Assembly: GCA_026122225.1 (NCBI GenBank)
Contig: JANEZZ010001679.1
Span: 682,001-746,000 of the forward strand
Direction of reading: 5' to 3'
DNA length: 64,000 nucleotides
From: Heloderma charlesbogerti
Lineage: Eukaryota; Chordata; Lepidosauria; Squamata; Helodermatidae
This document shows, one piece after another, positions 1-10,675 of the stretch. The stretch's first letter is position 1. Each line of letters begins with the position of its first letter. Made by a program: the position numbers and the translations under genes. The notes beneath the pieces were generated by a model, which ran no database searches, was not told where the DNA came from, and saw only the letters and a program-made list of their open reading frames with translations.

Positions 1-480
1 ATCATTTTAAGAATTTGCCACAGTTTGTTGTGATCCACACAATCAAAGGCTTTAGCGTAGTCAATGAAGCAGAAATAGATGTTTTTCTGGAATTCTCTTG
101 CTTTCTCCATGATCCAGCGAAAGTTGGCGATTTGATCTCTAGTTCCTCTGCCTCTTCGAAACCCAGCTTGTACTTCCGGTAGTTATCGGTTCGCATACTG
201 CTGAAGCCTAGCTTGTAGGATTTTGAGCATCACCTTGCTGGCATGTGAAATGAGCGCAATTGTGAGGTAGTTTGAACACTCTTTGGTGTTGCCCTTCTTT
301 GGAATTGGAATGTAAACTGACCTTTTCCAGTCTTGTGGCCACTGTTGAGTGTTCCAGATTTGTTGGCATATTGAATGCAGCACTTTAACAGCATCATCTT
401 TTAGGATTTTAAATAGCTCGGCTGGAATACTGTCATCTCCGCTAGCTTTGTTGTTACTAATGCTTCCTAAGGCCCAATTA
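1..480 (-). mobile_element. RTE-BovB LINE fragment, RT domain (runs off the left edge)
   Basis: Read on the minus strand this encodes the N-terminal part of the BovB reverse transcriptase: the NNKASGDDSIPAELFKIL stretch, then HASKVMLKILQARLQQY, then the FIDYAKAF region and VDHNKLW at the window edge. The frame is broken by one in-frame stop near 183-190, where a Glu codon of ELPEVQ reads TAA; the same frame continues past it. The 5' limit is near 480, where similarity stops abruptly. The 3' part lies outside the window. It is a dead fragment of a non-LTR retrotransposon. Family assignment rests on recognition of the protein and on two further copies in this window. Confidence 0.9.
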
Positions 481-999
481 GTGATCCATGAAGGGGGTTT
501 TGTTTTTACTTTAGTGTAAAAATGATACGGGATTGGGACCACAGTGCACCAGAAGGGGGTAGGATTACATCTTTCTCTACCATTAACTCCATCCCTCCCC
601 CCTGCCCTATATAAGGATTAAAAAAGGAGGGGGAAAATTCCCTTGATGCCTATGGAGACTCCCCCCTCCCTTTTCTTAGCCATCCTCCAGGAGGGTGTGG
701 AGTGGAGTGGGGTTGGTAAAACTTACACTAGAATAAAAATTTAAAAAGAGAGTGAGAGAAGGGTCAGCTACATGACACATAATTAACATAACATGTAGTT
801 TGACCCTAAGAATATTTATGTTGAGTATTACCTAGATATTCTTTGAAATCTCAAATACTTGATGAATCTTAAAGCAAATAAAGCAAATATTTAATATGTG
901 TAGTTTTCCTGATGCTTTTCAAGAAAGTTCAAGGAACAATTTATTTCACCTTGTGTCCAGGTTGTTCACTGCGGCATATACAGTTCACCTACCCCCTAT
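481..999. other. Unassigned non-coding DNA
   Basis: No recognisable gene or repeat. It has a C-rich and purine-rich patch (about 560-720) followed by AT-rich sequence. I see no usable reading frame. Confidence 0.4.
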
Positions 1000-1140
1000 T
1001 CTATCCTCACACCAGCCTGTAGAGGTAGGTTAGGCCAGAAAATTGCAAGTAAATTTCATAGCTGAGTGGGTATTTGGAGATGGACCCAGTTCTCCCTCAT
1101 CGAAATCCAAAATAATAACCACTATACCATGCTGGCTTTC
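1000..1140 (-). repeat. Degenerate CORE-SINE-like fragment
   Basis: The order of words (TATCCTCACACCAGCCTGT, GAGGTAGGTTAGGCC, GCTGAGTGGG, then CACTATACCATGCTGGC) parallels the better copies at 6178-6412 and 52625-52840, with many differences. The tRNA-like head would be at the right end, so it lies on the minus strand. Bases 1141-1500 to its right show nothing I recognise. Confidence 0.5.
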
Positions 1141-1500
1141 AATTAAACCCTTTCTTTCCTATTAGCCCCACCACCACCACCACTTTCAAACAGAAACTAA
1201 CGGAAACCCCTTACTTTTGAGAAGGTGAAAGAGAGAACTGCTTGCACAGGGGGCTTTCTAGAGATAGGGGAGACCTTACCTGCCATTCCTTAACTGGAAA
1301 TGTCCTGCCAGGAAACATGGGATTCGTAGTTTACTCTGGCTCTCAGATGGAATCAACATCTTTCAAACTTTCCCAATTCTCCATCTCTAGTCTGCATAGG
1401 AATGAAATTGGTTCAGAATGCAACTACAGTGAAGATGCTGGTGGATGCTCCCTTACAGGATAACTTTACACCTGCCCCACAAGGGCCACACTGGTAACCA

Positions 1501-1990
1501 GCTTGTTTCCAGGCACAACTTCCAGTGTCTGTAACGACCTTGAATGCCCTAAATGGCTTAGCTCCAGGATACCTTAGGGACTGCTTTCTCCCATGCTAGC
1601 CTGCCTGCAGCCAAAGATCTGGGGAGGTCCTTCTCCATATCCCAAATATGGTGGAGGATCAGTTAAGGGGATGAGAGAAAGGGCCTGTTCTGTGGCCAGT
1701 GGCCACACCTCAGATGTGGAATTCTTTGCCCCAAGAGCTTCAGTTCCCTGCCTCTCAGTCTTATGGTATTTCACTGCATGGCAAGAACATCCCTGTTTTA
1801 GCAGCTGTTTTTTTATCAGATAGATACATAATTTATCCAGTCCCTCTGTTTTATCTGCTCTGTTTTTTAGTTTTTTGTTTTCATTTTTTTAAATATTATA
1901 TTACATTGGGGGGGGTATTATATTTATGGTTGGTTTTCATTGCTGTTAGCCATCCTGAGTGGTGCAGAAGCATTAGAAGGGCAGGATATA
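1501..1990 (+). repeat. L2/CR1-like LINE 3' fragment (degenerate)
   Basis: Plus-strand translation gives broken pieces of the usual LINE C-terminus: a GLAPGYLRD-like stretch near 1560, a WNSLPQEL-like stretch near 1720, then an AT-rich 3' untranslated part ending in a GGCAGGATATA-like tail near 1980. Several stops and shifts interrupt it. The alternative is another LINE subfamily; the exact clade is not resolved. Confidence 0.5.
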
Positions 1991-2581
1991 TTTTTTTGAT
2001 AGATGATTCCAGGGGCACCAAGAGAAACAAAAAGTGAACCACAAATGCTTCCCAAATTACCTTTCTGTAGAAGGACAGAACCTATGGGAAATTATATCAG
2101 CCTACTATAATGCCTTTGCATTTTTATGTGCCATTCCTTTCAGCACATGTTACTTTCTCAGATTTCACATATCATCCCCCTCAACCTTCCCTCTTTCCCA
2201 AGAGTACAGTAGGCAGTCAGTAATCACTGTCTTTGGGGGAAGGAAAGTCCCAGACAAGAGGCAGTAATGAAGGTATGTGCCTTGCTAACCTCATCCACTC
2301 TACTCTCAGCTGTCCTTGCTTTCGCAGTTCAGATATCCATCTGTCTAGACGGACGTTATCTCCCTGGGATCTAAATGTGGAAACTGAGCATCATTATTTC
2401 AGAGTTCTATTTAGACACTGTGCAGTGATAAAACGTCTTTTGTCCAAATTGAGCAGTTACAGATCACTCTCTCTGAACAGATGGGCTAGCAACGTGGTAT
2501 AATTTTCTTGCCTGGCCCAGCTGCAGGTGTTAGTAATAATTGAGAGACAGGGACTAAACAGCTTAAAGAGAAATGCCATAA

Positions 2582-2636
<55 letters not shown>

Positions 2637-3339
2637 GAGAAGTGGAAGGTACATAGGTTCGTAAACAGGGTAGTCTTTGAGTGTCTAAGGAAATAGTACC
2701 ACTTGATTGAAGTGAGGATATTCCTGCAGATTTGAACATTAGGCTGCTTGATTTTCAAATCTGCTGTCAACAGGGCTCCCACCAGAAGAGCTCCAAAAGA
2801 AAGTAGGACACTGGGAGAACATGAGAGAAAGGTATATTCCATGTGTCAGACCATTAACAGTACTTTCTTAGGGGGAAAAAAATCCTTGGAATGTATTCCA
2901 TTCAAGCCACGTTTTGCACTTTTTTGGGGGGGTGCATTTGGTGCATTTGAAAATCATTCCTTCTCCATCACCCCTGCTGCCTGGGGGGGGGGGCTTGTAG
3001 GGCTGGCATGCTTTTGGCCAAAGAAGGGGGAGGACCTATAAAGGGTGGCCTCACCCCCTGGCCTCTTCAAATTCTGTCCTTGATGCAGCACTCACTATAC
3101 TGTAGTGTGGCAGTGTAGGTAAGACCGGTCACTGCAAGGCAAGTAGGGATGCTTTGTCTGTGAATCTGATTGGCTGGGGGAGGCAGGTTTTTTCACGTAC
3201 CCTATAATGCCCAGGGCAAACTGGATATTGGCATGGGGATGCTATGGGGATGCTATTGAAACAGGTTGGTCATATTTGGCAGGGTTGTGTGGGAAACTGG
3301 GGATCATCCTGAGACACCTTTAGTGTGATAGGGGTAACT
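1991..3339. other. Unassigned non-coding DNA with a TAA microsatellite
   Basis: No gene recognised. Contains a (TAA)n tract (listed separately) and G-rich runs near 2930-3000. Short open frames here have no family resemblance I can name. Confidence 0.4.
2582..2636. repeat. (TAA)n microsatellite
   Basis: About 18 uninterrupted AAT/TAA units, likely length-polymorphic. Confidence 0.97.
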
Positions 3340-3942
3340 AAACTGGCACGCCTGGGTTGTGGGACCAGTGGAACTGGGAAAGGATCCCCTTTGGGGATTA
3401 TCAGGTCACACATCTAAAGTTGTGGGGTTTGGGGGCAGGGTGAGTTGGAGGGCCCTCCCTCAACAACCAAAGGTGGGTCTAGTTGGGCAGAGGCAAGTAC
3501 CATTCCTGTCCCAGTCTGGGACTTGGGTGGACTTCCGCAACAGCGGTCTTTCTCCAGGAGTCTCTGCCCAAGGAGGTGAGGTGGGTGACTACTAAGAAAA
3601 AGGGCCTTTTATGTCGTGGCACCCCGATGGTGGAATTATCTCCCCAGGCCAGAGAGGCTCATCTGGAACCTATGTTGTACTCTTTTTGGCACCAGGTGAA
3701 GAGCTTCTTATTTCCTCAGGTATTTTAGTCATTCAGTTTCTCTTGTTTTAAATCTGTTACTGTATTTTAACTCTTTGTACTGCTCCTAGGTCTTATTTTG
3801 GTTTTTGTTTTATACTGTATTTTTAAACTTTCATATTGAATTTTATCATGCTGTATTTTATGGTTTTGATTATTGTGAACTGCCCAGAGAAGTTTGGCTA
3901 TTGGATGGTATAGAAGTGTAATAAATAAATGAATAAATAAAC
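3340..3942 (+). mobile_element. L2-like LINE 3' end
   Basis: The coding remnant reads as the LINE C-terminal pattern (ATKKKGLLCRGTPMVELSP..., then a LYSFWHQVKSFLFPQ segment near 3690), followed by an AT-rich 3' UTR and the tail motif GTGAACTGCCCAGAGAAGTTTGGC plus (AATAAATA)n at 3915-3942. The same tail occurs at 29325-29790, 47350-47432, 48445-48765 and 60140-60325. Truncated at 5' and full of lesions. Clade assignment (L2 within the CR1/L2 group) is from the tail and the protein pattern. Confidence 0.75.
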
Positions 3943-3964
3943 TCCTTCTTACTTCTCACTCCAG

Positions 3965-4235
3965 TAGGGATGTACGAAAGGTACTTACCTTCCCGCGGAT
4001 TATGCTGATGCTGGGGGGGAGGTGTTCCATCCCTCCCTCTGGAATCCTGGATGGGGGGGAGGTGCTCCGCTCCTCCCCCCCGGAATCCTGGCCAGCCGGC
4101 TCCGCTCCGCAGGGATTCTGCGGAGCTGCCGGCCAGCTCCGCCATCAGCCGGACATCCGGACACTGGCTAGCAGGGACGCAAATGGCGGTGGCTGTAGCC
4201 TAAGACTAAGACGTGCCAAAAATAGGGTCTCTACC
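3965..4235 (+). mobile_element. hAT-like non-autonomous element, left end only
   Basis: Starts with TAGGGATGTACGAAAGGTAC as in the complete copies, has ACTTACCT at 3983-3990, the GC-rich GGGGGGAGGTG... block, then GCAAATGGCGG and a decayed AAGACTAAGACG part. No matching CATCCCTA end follows; the copy is cut off against an LTR fragment. Orientation of these near-symmetric elements is arbitrary. Confidence 0.7.
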
Positions 4236-4377
4236 ACTCTCAGGAATGTGAGCAGGGAGGGGCTCTCCCTCCAGCGGCACCTCTGAACAGCACGCAGGTT
4301 CCTCTCCCATGGTTTCTATCTCTTCCTCAGAATCAGAACTGCTTTGGGGCTCCATGGGCTCTGATCCAACCCTGACA
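4236..4377 (-). mobile_element. LTR fragment (same family as the solo LTRs)
   Basis: On the minus strand it begins TGTCAGGGTTGGATCAGAGC and continues with a TTCTGATTCTGAGGAAGAG-like segment, as do the minus-strand LTRs ending at 26496 and 41799. Only the first part of the LTR is left, and no TSD can be assigned. Confidence 0.65.
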
Positions 4378-4801
4378 GTTATATAAAGTGCGGCCCTGTT
4401 TCATCCAAATTCCATGTCTCGCCTCTTTATTTTGGGTGCATGGACAATGAGATTCATGAACAAGGAGCTGTTCCTTGAAATGCCGACCAGGCAGCAAGAC
4501 TACCCATAAACCCTGTGATTCCTGCACTTGGCATGAGATCATTCCATAATGCAGATTCAGAAGTAGACCACCATTTCCCCAAAGGCATTCTACATTGTAC
4601 GAAATATCCATCAGCATTCGATTCTGGTCAAATGAGAAGTGGTGAACTGATTGAGCAATTGATAATATTCAGCCAGTTGATTGGCAGCATCCCAACACTA
4701 ACTGGAGATCAGGGCAATTTTTTTCCCTGTGTTTTTTGGACAGCAAAGCTACCTTTTTCATCAGGAAAAAGTAGACAAACTCCTCTCACATGTTGTTAAA
4801 A
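4378..4801. other. Unassigned non-coding DNA
   Basis: No element ends, family words or coding signature recognised between the LTR fragment and the next MITE. Confidence 0.4.
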
Positions 4802-4804
4802 TAA

Positions 4805-5232
4805 AGGAGCACTCCTATGGCCACTAGTCAGCAGCTAGACCGCCATAGGATATGTGGTTTTCCAGGAACCGACCTTGGACCCCACACTCCGAGGTTGGTT
4901 CCCAGATAACCGACCTTCCTCCCCTTCTGAACAGCCCCATGCTTCGTGCTCAGAAGAGCAGTGCGGAGCAGCCAAAATGGGGCGTTCCGGGGGGAGTTCT
5001 GGGGCGGGGAAGGCCGAAATGGTGGTACGTCACATCCTATGTGTCATCTGGCAGCCTCCTCCCCTGCTCCGCCTTCCCGCGGCTAGATAGCCAAAATCGG
5101 CTGTCTAGCTGCAAATGCAGGGCAGGAGAAGCATGAAGGGAATGATCCCCTCCGTGCTTCTCCTGCCCTGCATTGGACAGGCAGTTGCCTCCGAGTTTGG
5201 AGGCGGCCACCTATCCCCATAGGATTGCACCC
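4805..5232. mobile_element. MITE with 3-bp TAA target duplication (Harbinger-like)
   Basis: Left end AGGAGCACTCCTATGG and right end CCATAGGATTGCACCC are inverted copies; TAA flanks both sides (4802-4804, 5233-5235). The interior has GC-rich words such as CTGCATTGGACAGGCAG shared with 16180-16561. The 3-bp TWA duplication and short inverted ends fit PIF/Harbinger-type MITEs. No transposase. The class is inferred from TSD length. Confidence 0.7.
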
Positions 5233-5235
5233 TAA

Positions 5236-6177
5236 ATGACTTTATTATTGCTTATTTTTTGTTTTAAGATAACATTTTGAACAGGATAAACATTATGCAC
5301 CTTACTTTCTGATGGTACTGACGATTCTACTGGAAAACCTCCATCTGATCTAAGTCCTTCTCCCATCAAAAAAATATGGCTCACATGTGGTAATTTTGGT
5401 AAATTCAGCATCATTCCCTATGTTTTATTTTTATGCACCATGAAAACAGAACTTTTGCTGATTCTGTATATAAACCAAGTTTCAGACTTTTCTCCAAGAT
5501 CTTGAGGAGCTTCAGAAGAAAGCCCGACAGCTAGCTGGGAGGCTGTCAGCTCAAGTTCAATAGTGTGGATTTCCTAATTAAAGTTCCATGTGAAAATGAT
5601 TCAAAGAGACATAGGACCTTGTGGGTTGAACCAGCCAGTGTAGATTTTTTTAAAGTTGTGGTTGGTTGCTATTCCTTCATCATGCAATTGTTTTTGCTAA
5701 AATAGCTGATTGGGTTATTTGTTATTTTTTGTTTCTTTGGTTGGGGTGGAGGGTAAGTCTTGTGATCCCTGCTTTGCAAAACAAGCAGCTTAGAAGGAGA
5801 GAGGGTATAATTGCTTAATGAACCCTCTCAAGAAGATTCTGCCCAGCTAATTCATTTTGTCACAATATTCCGAAGTAGCCAGCATCTTCAATTACTGGTG
5901 GTTTGCAGTGTTGGTGATGACAGAGATTGAATTAGAAGGATCTAAGGTTTCTCTACTAGACAAGAATCTTTAAAACAACAACAACAACAAACACTCCTCT
6001 AGGAAACCTTATCTATCCAATTCAATGCATATACATCAAAACTTCAGAAGGTTGTTTTCTTTTTTACAAGAGAAAACAGCCAAAAATATTCAGGTTTGAT
6101 GACTCCTTATAGCAGGGGTGTGTAGACTACTGGTGTATTTTTCTTTAAGAATTCTGAATAAGAGTATTCCTACACTT
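5236..6177. other. Low-repeat non-coding DNA
   Basis: No transposon recognised except a short (AAC)n near 5973-5990. The block around 5830-5950 has balanced composition and no repeat words, so it could be constrained sequence, but nothing in one sequence can prove this. Confidence 0.35.
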
Positions 6178-6412
6178 TATTTATTTATTGCATTTATATC
6201 CCACCTTTTTTCCTCCTTAAAGAATCCAAGGTGGCATGCATAATCCTCCTCCTCCTCTTCCTCCCCATTTTATCCTCATAACAACAAGCCTGTGAGGTAG
6301 GCTGGATTGAGAGTCTGTGACTGGCCCAGTCTGTGACTGGCTTCCATGGCTGAGTGGGGACTCGAATCCAGATCTCTGGACTCCCAGTCCAACACTCTAG
6401 CCCCTATACGAC
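6178..6412 (-). mobile_element. CORE-SINE (tRNA-derived head, L2-like tail)
   Basis: On the minus strand: a tRNA-like head (GAGTGTTGGACTGGGAGTCC, B-box-like GGATTCGAGTCC), a central CORE-like part (TCACAGGCTTGTTGTTATGAG, AAAATGGGG), and a tail AAAAAGGTGGGATATAAATG(CAATAAATAAA). A close second copy is at 52625-52840. SINEs of this build use an L2-type LINE for retrotransposition. Its head abuts the hAT-like element at 6413. Confidence 0.75.
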
Positions 6413-7678
6413 TAGGGATGTACGAAAGTCACTTACCTTTATGCAGGGGTGCTTTGTGGTGGGGGGGGAGGCACTTCGCTTCTCCCCCCGAAGTACAGGC
6501 GAGGGGGGGGAGCCGTTCCGCCTCGCCTGGCCGAAATTCAGGCCGGGGGGGAAGCTTCCCACCTCGCCCGGCCGAAATTCAGGCCGGGGAGAAGCGCCTC
6601 GTCTCCCCGGCCGCAAAACAAAGTCTAAAAAAACAAAACCCGTGATAGGCTACGTAACGATTAACGTAGCCTATCACGGCTAGATTTCCAAAGTCAGCCA
6701 TGAAAGGCTATGTAAATCATTACGTAGCCTATCACGGGTGACTTTGAAAAAAGAAAAGCGCGTACGCAAATGGCAGCGGCCTATGGGCGCCACCATTTGC
6801 GTTCCTTATTTGGTCCCGGTAGTCTACGTAAAGGCTTCCCACCTCCGCCCCAGCCCCCAACCGGCTGCCGCCCCCGCCCCCAACGAAAGCAGCGGGTCCC
6901 GGAGGCGTTTGGGTCTCGGCAGCGGGTCCCGGAGGCGTTTTGGCGGTGTTTCGTGGGGGGCAGGGGCAGCGGCCGATCTCCCGACCGGCTGCCGCCGCCG
7001 CCATTACAAAATAAAAAGTAAAAAAACAACAACACACACCCATGATAGGCTACGTGACGATTTACGTAGCCTATCACGGCTAGATTTCCAAAGTACTTTA
7101 CGTAGACTAGATTTCCAAAAATCTTTACATAGACTAGACATGCCAAAATAAGGAACGCAAATGGCGGCGCCCATGGGCCGCCGCCATTTGTGTACGCGCT
7201 TTTTCCCCCCCCCAAAGTCACCTGTGATAGGCTACGTGACGATTTACGTAGCCTATCACGGGTGACTTTGGAAAAAAAAAAAAAAGCTCGTACACAAATG
7301 GCGGCGGCCCATGGGTGCCGCCATTTGCGTTCCTTATTTTGGCACGTCTAGTCAATGTAAAGATTTACGTAGACTACGGTGAAAATAAGGGCACGCTATT
7401 TGTGTTGATCGTTATTTGTGTTGATACGTTAATCGTTATGTAGGCTATGTCATTTTTTTCCCCCACTTTTTGTTTCACGGCCAGGGAGACGGGGAACTTC
7501 TCCCCGGCCTGAATTTCGGCTGGGCGAGGCAGGAAGCCTCCCCTCCCCGGCCTGAATTTCGGCCGGGAGAGGCGGGACAGCTCCCCCCCTCGCCTGAACT
7601 TCGGGGGGAGAAGCGAAGCGCCTCCCCCCCACCGCAAAGCTAAGCTGCGAAAAGGTAAGTGACTTTCGTACATCCCTA
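6413..7678. mobile_element. Hairpin-rich hAT-like element, probably a recombinant copy
   Basis: Bounded by TAGGGATGTACGAAAG and its inverse CTTTCGTACATCCCTA. Both ends are of the same kind, with outward AGGTAAGT words at 6431-6438 (inverted) and 7653-7660. The interior has palindromes GATAGGCTACGT.../...ACGTAGCCTATC at about 6640-6680, 6700-6740, 7045-7078 and 7228-7262, YY1-like GCCGCCATTTG pairs, and a foreign-looking CCGGCTGCCGCC tract at 6840-7000. The 8 bases outside each end (TATACGAC, TATAAGAT) do not match, unlike most other copies. Mixed module order and missing TSD suggest recombination between two copies. Confidence 0.8.
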
Positions 7679-9251
7679 TATAAGATGCATGCTCAGAAAA
7701 GGAGTGAAATAGGGAGTGGCCACCATTTTAGGCAGGTGCCAAAATGCAGCCTGGAAGAAGCTTTCTTTCTCCTCCATATAAGGTCCTGAACCTTTGAGAC
7801 AGGTTAGTAGGGAGGTTTCCTTTTGATTTTTCTTAAAAGGTCATGTGTGTGTTTTTTACAAACACTATGAGTTCCTTGTTTGGTTATGTTCTTTTATATT
7901 ATATAAAGGGCTCTTTACATTGTACCTGTGTTGCTGGATCCTGGTCCATTTTGAGAAGATTTCTGTGGAGCTGGAGTGAACTGAGTAGAGACTATTTTCT
8001 TTCTTCCATCAGCAGAAAAATCAAGCTTTAGAAGGAAGTTTTTTTTATAGTTTTCTTGGGGACTAAAGCTGAAAGACAGAACTTTGGGAAAGCTATGCTC
8101 TGTTTTATTGCTTTGGTGATAAGTGAATTGTTATGCATTTACATTATTAGATGCGCATTATTATTATACTGGACATAATAATAATAATAATAATGTGCAT
8201 TATTATTGCTTTTAATTAAGGTATTCAAATATCTGTTAACTGTCCCTGTATAAGAACATTGCTCTGAGACCCTTTAGAAACTTTTTCAGCCTGAGGGTTG
8301 AACGCCATTTCTGAGAAGCACTCAGGGCAGGCGCCACATTCTAGGGATAGGCAGGGCCAAAGGTAAGAAACGGTGGGGCCCAAATTATCAAAGATACCAG
8401 CATATTTCAGCTGAAGGCTCTTGCTCCTAGTAACTATGCCTTAGGAGAGGCATTTCAACCTTTTAGAAAAACTGTGCAAATGCCCAGAAGCCACCAAAGG
8501 CTCAGTGGTTGGAGGAAATGGGGTGGGGACAGGGAAAGGGGGTATGGCCATCTGAGGAACCTCAGAGGGCCAGAGTGGGACTCTGGGCAGGCCAAATCTG
8601 GCCCCTGGACCTGAGGTTCTTCACCCCTGGACACAAGTGACTTGGGCCACTGGACTTGACATCAGATAGAAAAATGAATGATTCGGGGACTTGGCACAGG
8701 CCTGCAGAACGTGTGACACTCCCACAGAGAGAGACAGAGACAGAGAGAGATGTGAAGGCCCCCCAAAAGGGGGGATTTAAGAAAAAAAATATCAAGAACA
8801 AAATATGCCCTGGGAGGAAAAGTTTTTTTAAAAACATGTTTTCATCTTGGTCTCTCCCCCGACCCCACTTCTTTTTCTGGGCCTGCACATTTCTACCCCC
8901 CCCCCGCCCCACACACACACCAGTTACTTGATACCAGCTGAGCAGTGTGCCTAATACTTGAAAATCTTACCATTTTTGTAATCCTAGGCAGCAGGAAACC
9001 AAAAGCAGGTGGTGGTGGTTTTTGAACATGAGTAGACAACATTGTGCATGGCTGATGGACTGTTTTTGGCTTTGTTGGCTACAACTTGTACAGGCCTGGT
9101 TTAGAGGATGCTGTGTTGGCACTGAAGTTAAGCAGATCTGGCCCTGAACACTGTCTGCATGGGAGGAGAATCATTTGAGAACCATAAGATAAGTGAGTCT
9201 TTAGAGCAGGCATGGGCAATTTTGGGGGGCTCCAGGGGCCAGTTTCAACCC
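7679..9251. other. Unassigned non-coding DNA with common-repeat traces
   Basis: No gene. Words such as GGCCAAATCTGGCCCCTGG (about 8590) and AGCAGGCATGGGCAATTTTG (about 9206) look like ends of an old interspersed repeat that I cannot name. Short (TAA)n near 8175-8195, C- and A-rich runs near 8895-8920. Confidence 0.35.
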
Positions 9252-9373
9252 CTCAGAACTAAGGATGTGTAAATCCGCAAGACACTAGTCCACCAAAGTT
9301 CTCTGAATTCCTCCTTGAAGCTCATTCTGACTCAGTTTGCGAGCTTTATTTGTTTCCCCACATGAAAATCCAT

Positions 9374-9526
9374 TTCATTTCATTTCATTTATTTTATTTC
9401 TATACTGCCCCATAGCCGAAGCTCTCTGGGAAGTTCACAAAAAATTAAAAACCATTAAAATACATTATAGAAGTATAAAACCATTCATGTAATGGCATAG
9501 AACAAATAGCACACACAACGTATATC

Positions 9527-9612
<86 letters not shown>

Positions 9613-9839
9613 TGATGGATAGATATAAAACAATTTAAAACAATCAGCCAGAGACAATCAAAGAGACTCAATATATGCTGCCAAATGCCTGAGAGAAGAG
9701 GGAAGTTTTAACCTGGTACTGAAAAGATGACAATGTTGTCATCAAAAGATGACGAGGCACCAGGCGGGCCCCATCAGGGTGATTATTCCATAATGGTGGG
9801 CCACCACCAAGAAGGCCCTCTCCTTTGTTGAAAATCCAT
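9374..9839 (-). mobile_element. L2-like LINE fragment nested in the hAT-like element
   Basis: The minus-strand tail is seen at the left as (TTTCA)n followed by CTATACTGCCCCATAGCC and GAAGCTCTCTGGGAAGTTCAC, the inverse of the L2 tail motif. The right part contains CCTGGTACTG and GGGCCACCACCAAGAAGGCCC. The direct repeat GAAAATCCAT lies on both sides (9364-9373, 9840-9849), a clean retrotransposition TSD. It contains the GATA/GACA microsatellite. Confidence 0.8.
9527..9612. repeat. Compound (GATA)n(GACA)n microsatellite
   Basis: Eleven GATA units (9527-9570) run directly into about ten GACA units (9571-9612). This pair of motifs is the Bkm-type repeat known to build up on snake sex chromosomes; a single short tract is not evidence of sex linkage. 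Confidence 0.97.
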
Positions 9840-10252
9840 GTGTATTTTCAGGTATTTTTTTCCAAATGCAGACATCAATTGTGCACATCTTTGAAATGTA
9901 AAGATTTTTCTCCCAACGATTAAAGTGTATTTGTGTGCATTTTTCAAATGTATGCATTTTTATGCACCTTTTTCAAATGTATGTGTGCTGTAAAATGCAC
10001 ATTTGGGGGTCTGCAAATCACACTGCAAGCTTGGAAATGTACGGGTTTCACCCGTAGACTGTGTCTGCGTCCATGTTCAGTCTGGAAGGTAAATCCTGAT
10101 GCAAAACTAGCTTGGATATAATCTCATACATCCTTACTCAGAACCTGCCAGGGGCTGCATCACCTTTGCAATTTGTTTTAAAGTTGAATTGATCACCCAA
10201 AGCATCAATGAGGAAATAGGATTGGCCCAGTTAGAATGTCACAAAAACTCAG

Positions 10253-10279
<27 letters not shown>
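10253..10279. repeat. (GT)n microsatellite
   Basis: About 13 uninterrupted GT units. Confidence 0.95.
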
Positions 10280-10283
<4 letters not shown>

Positions 10284-10445
10284 AAGTTGTGAATGAAGCA
10301 GGAGCGAGTGATCATGCTGGTTTCCCCACTTAATATCTCCCACTGGTGATGAAGTGGACATAAACAACCAAAGGATACTCCATCCCTGAGTTCTTAACCA
10401 TGATGTATGGACTGGGTTTTCTGGGATGTTGGAGGAGAGACAGCT

Positions 10446-10637
10446 CAGAGTTGTACTTTAATCAGACTTCATTTGGTTAACTGTAGTGCACTGTGCCTCT
10501 AATTAAGTTTTTATCTGTGGCTGCTCTCTTATTTGTTATATCATGTTAGAGTCTCATTTCTTGTATTTTATTGTGCGTTATTTTTAATATTGTTGTTCAC
10601 CACCCTGGGATTTTTATGAATGGTGCGATATAAATAG

Positions 10638-10675
<38 letters not shown>
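10446..10675 (+). repeat. LINE-like 3' tail with (CTAA)n
   Basis: Ends with CACCCTGGGATTTTTATGAA, GGTGCGATATAAATAGAA and a (CTAA)n tract (10640-10675), a layout like an L2/CR1-group 3' UTR and tail. No coding part remains. The last TAA also serves as the target duplication of the MITE that follows. Confidence 0.5.

Larger units (their letters stand above)
9260..10136. mobile_element. hAT-like element (AT-rich subfamily) with a nested L2
   Basis: Left end TAAGGATGTGTAAATCC, right end ATACATCCTTA. The 8 bases CTCAGAAC flank it exactly on both sides (9252-9259, 10137-10144). Without the nested L2 (9374-9839 plus its 10-bp TSD) it is about 400 bp, close to relatives at 19989-20426 and 43017-43452, which share the TGCACATTT and CTGCAAATCACACTG words. 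No transposase frame. Confidence 0.85.

Noticed and set aside
6738..7221. Overlapping frames of 80-146 codons on both strands, rich in Pro, Arg and Gly
   Set aside because: All lie within the hairpin-rich element; GC-rich palindromes lack stops on both strands. No family resemblance.
6640..7262. Regularly spaced hairpins resembling a CRISPR array
   Set aside because: The units are inverted repeats of several kinds inside a transposon with known ends; spacers are not unique and the genome is vertebrate.
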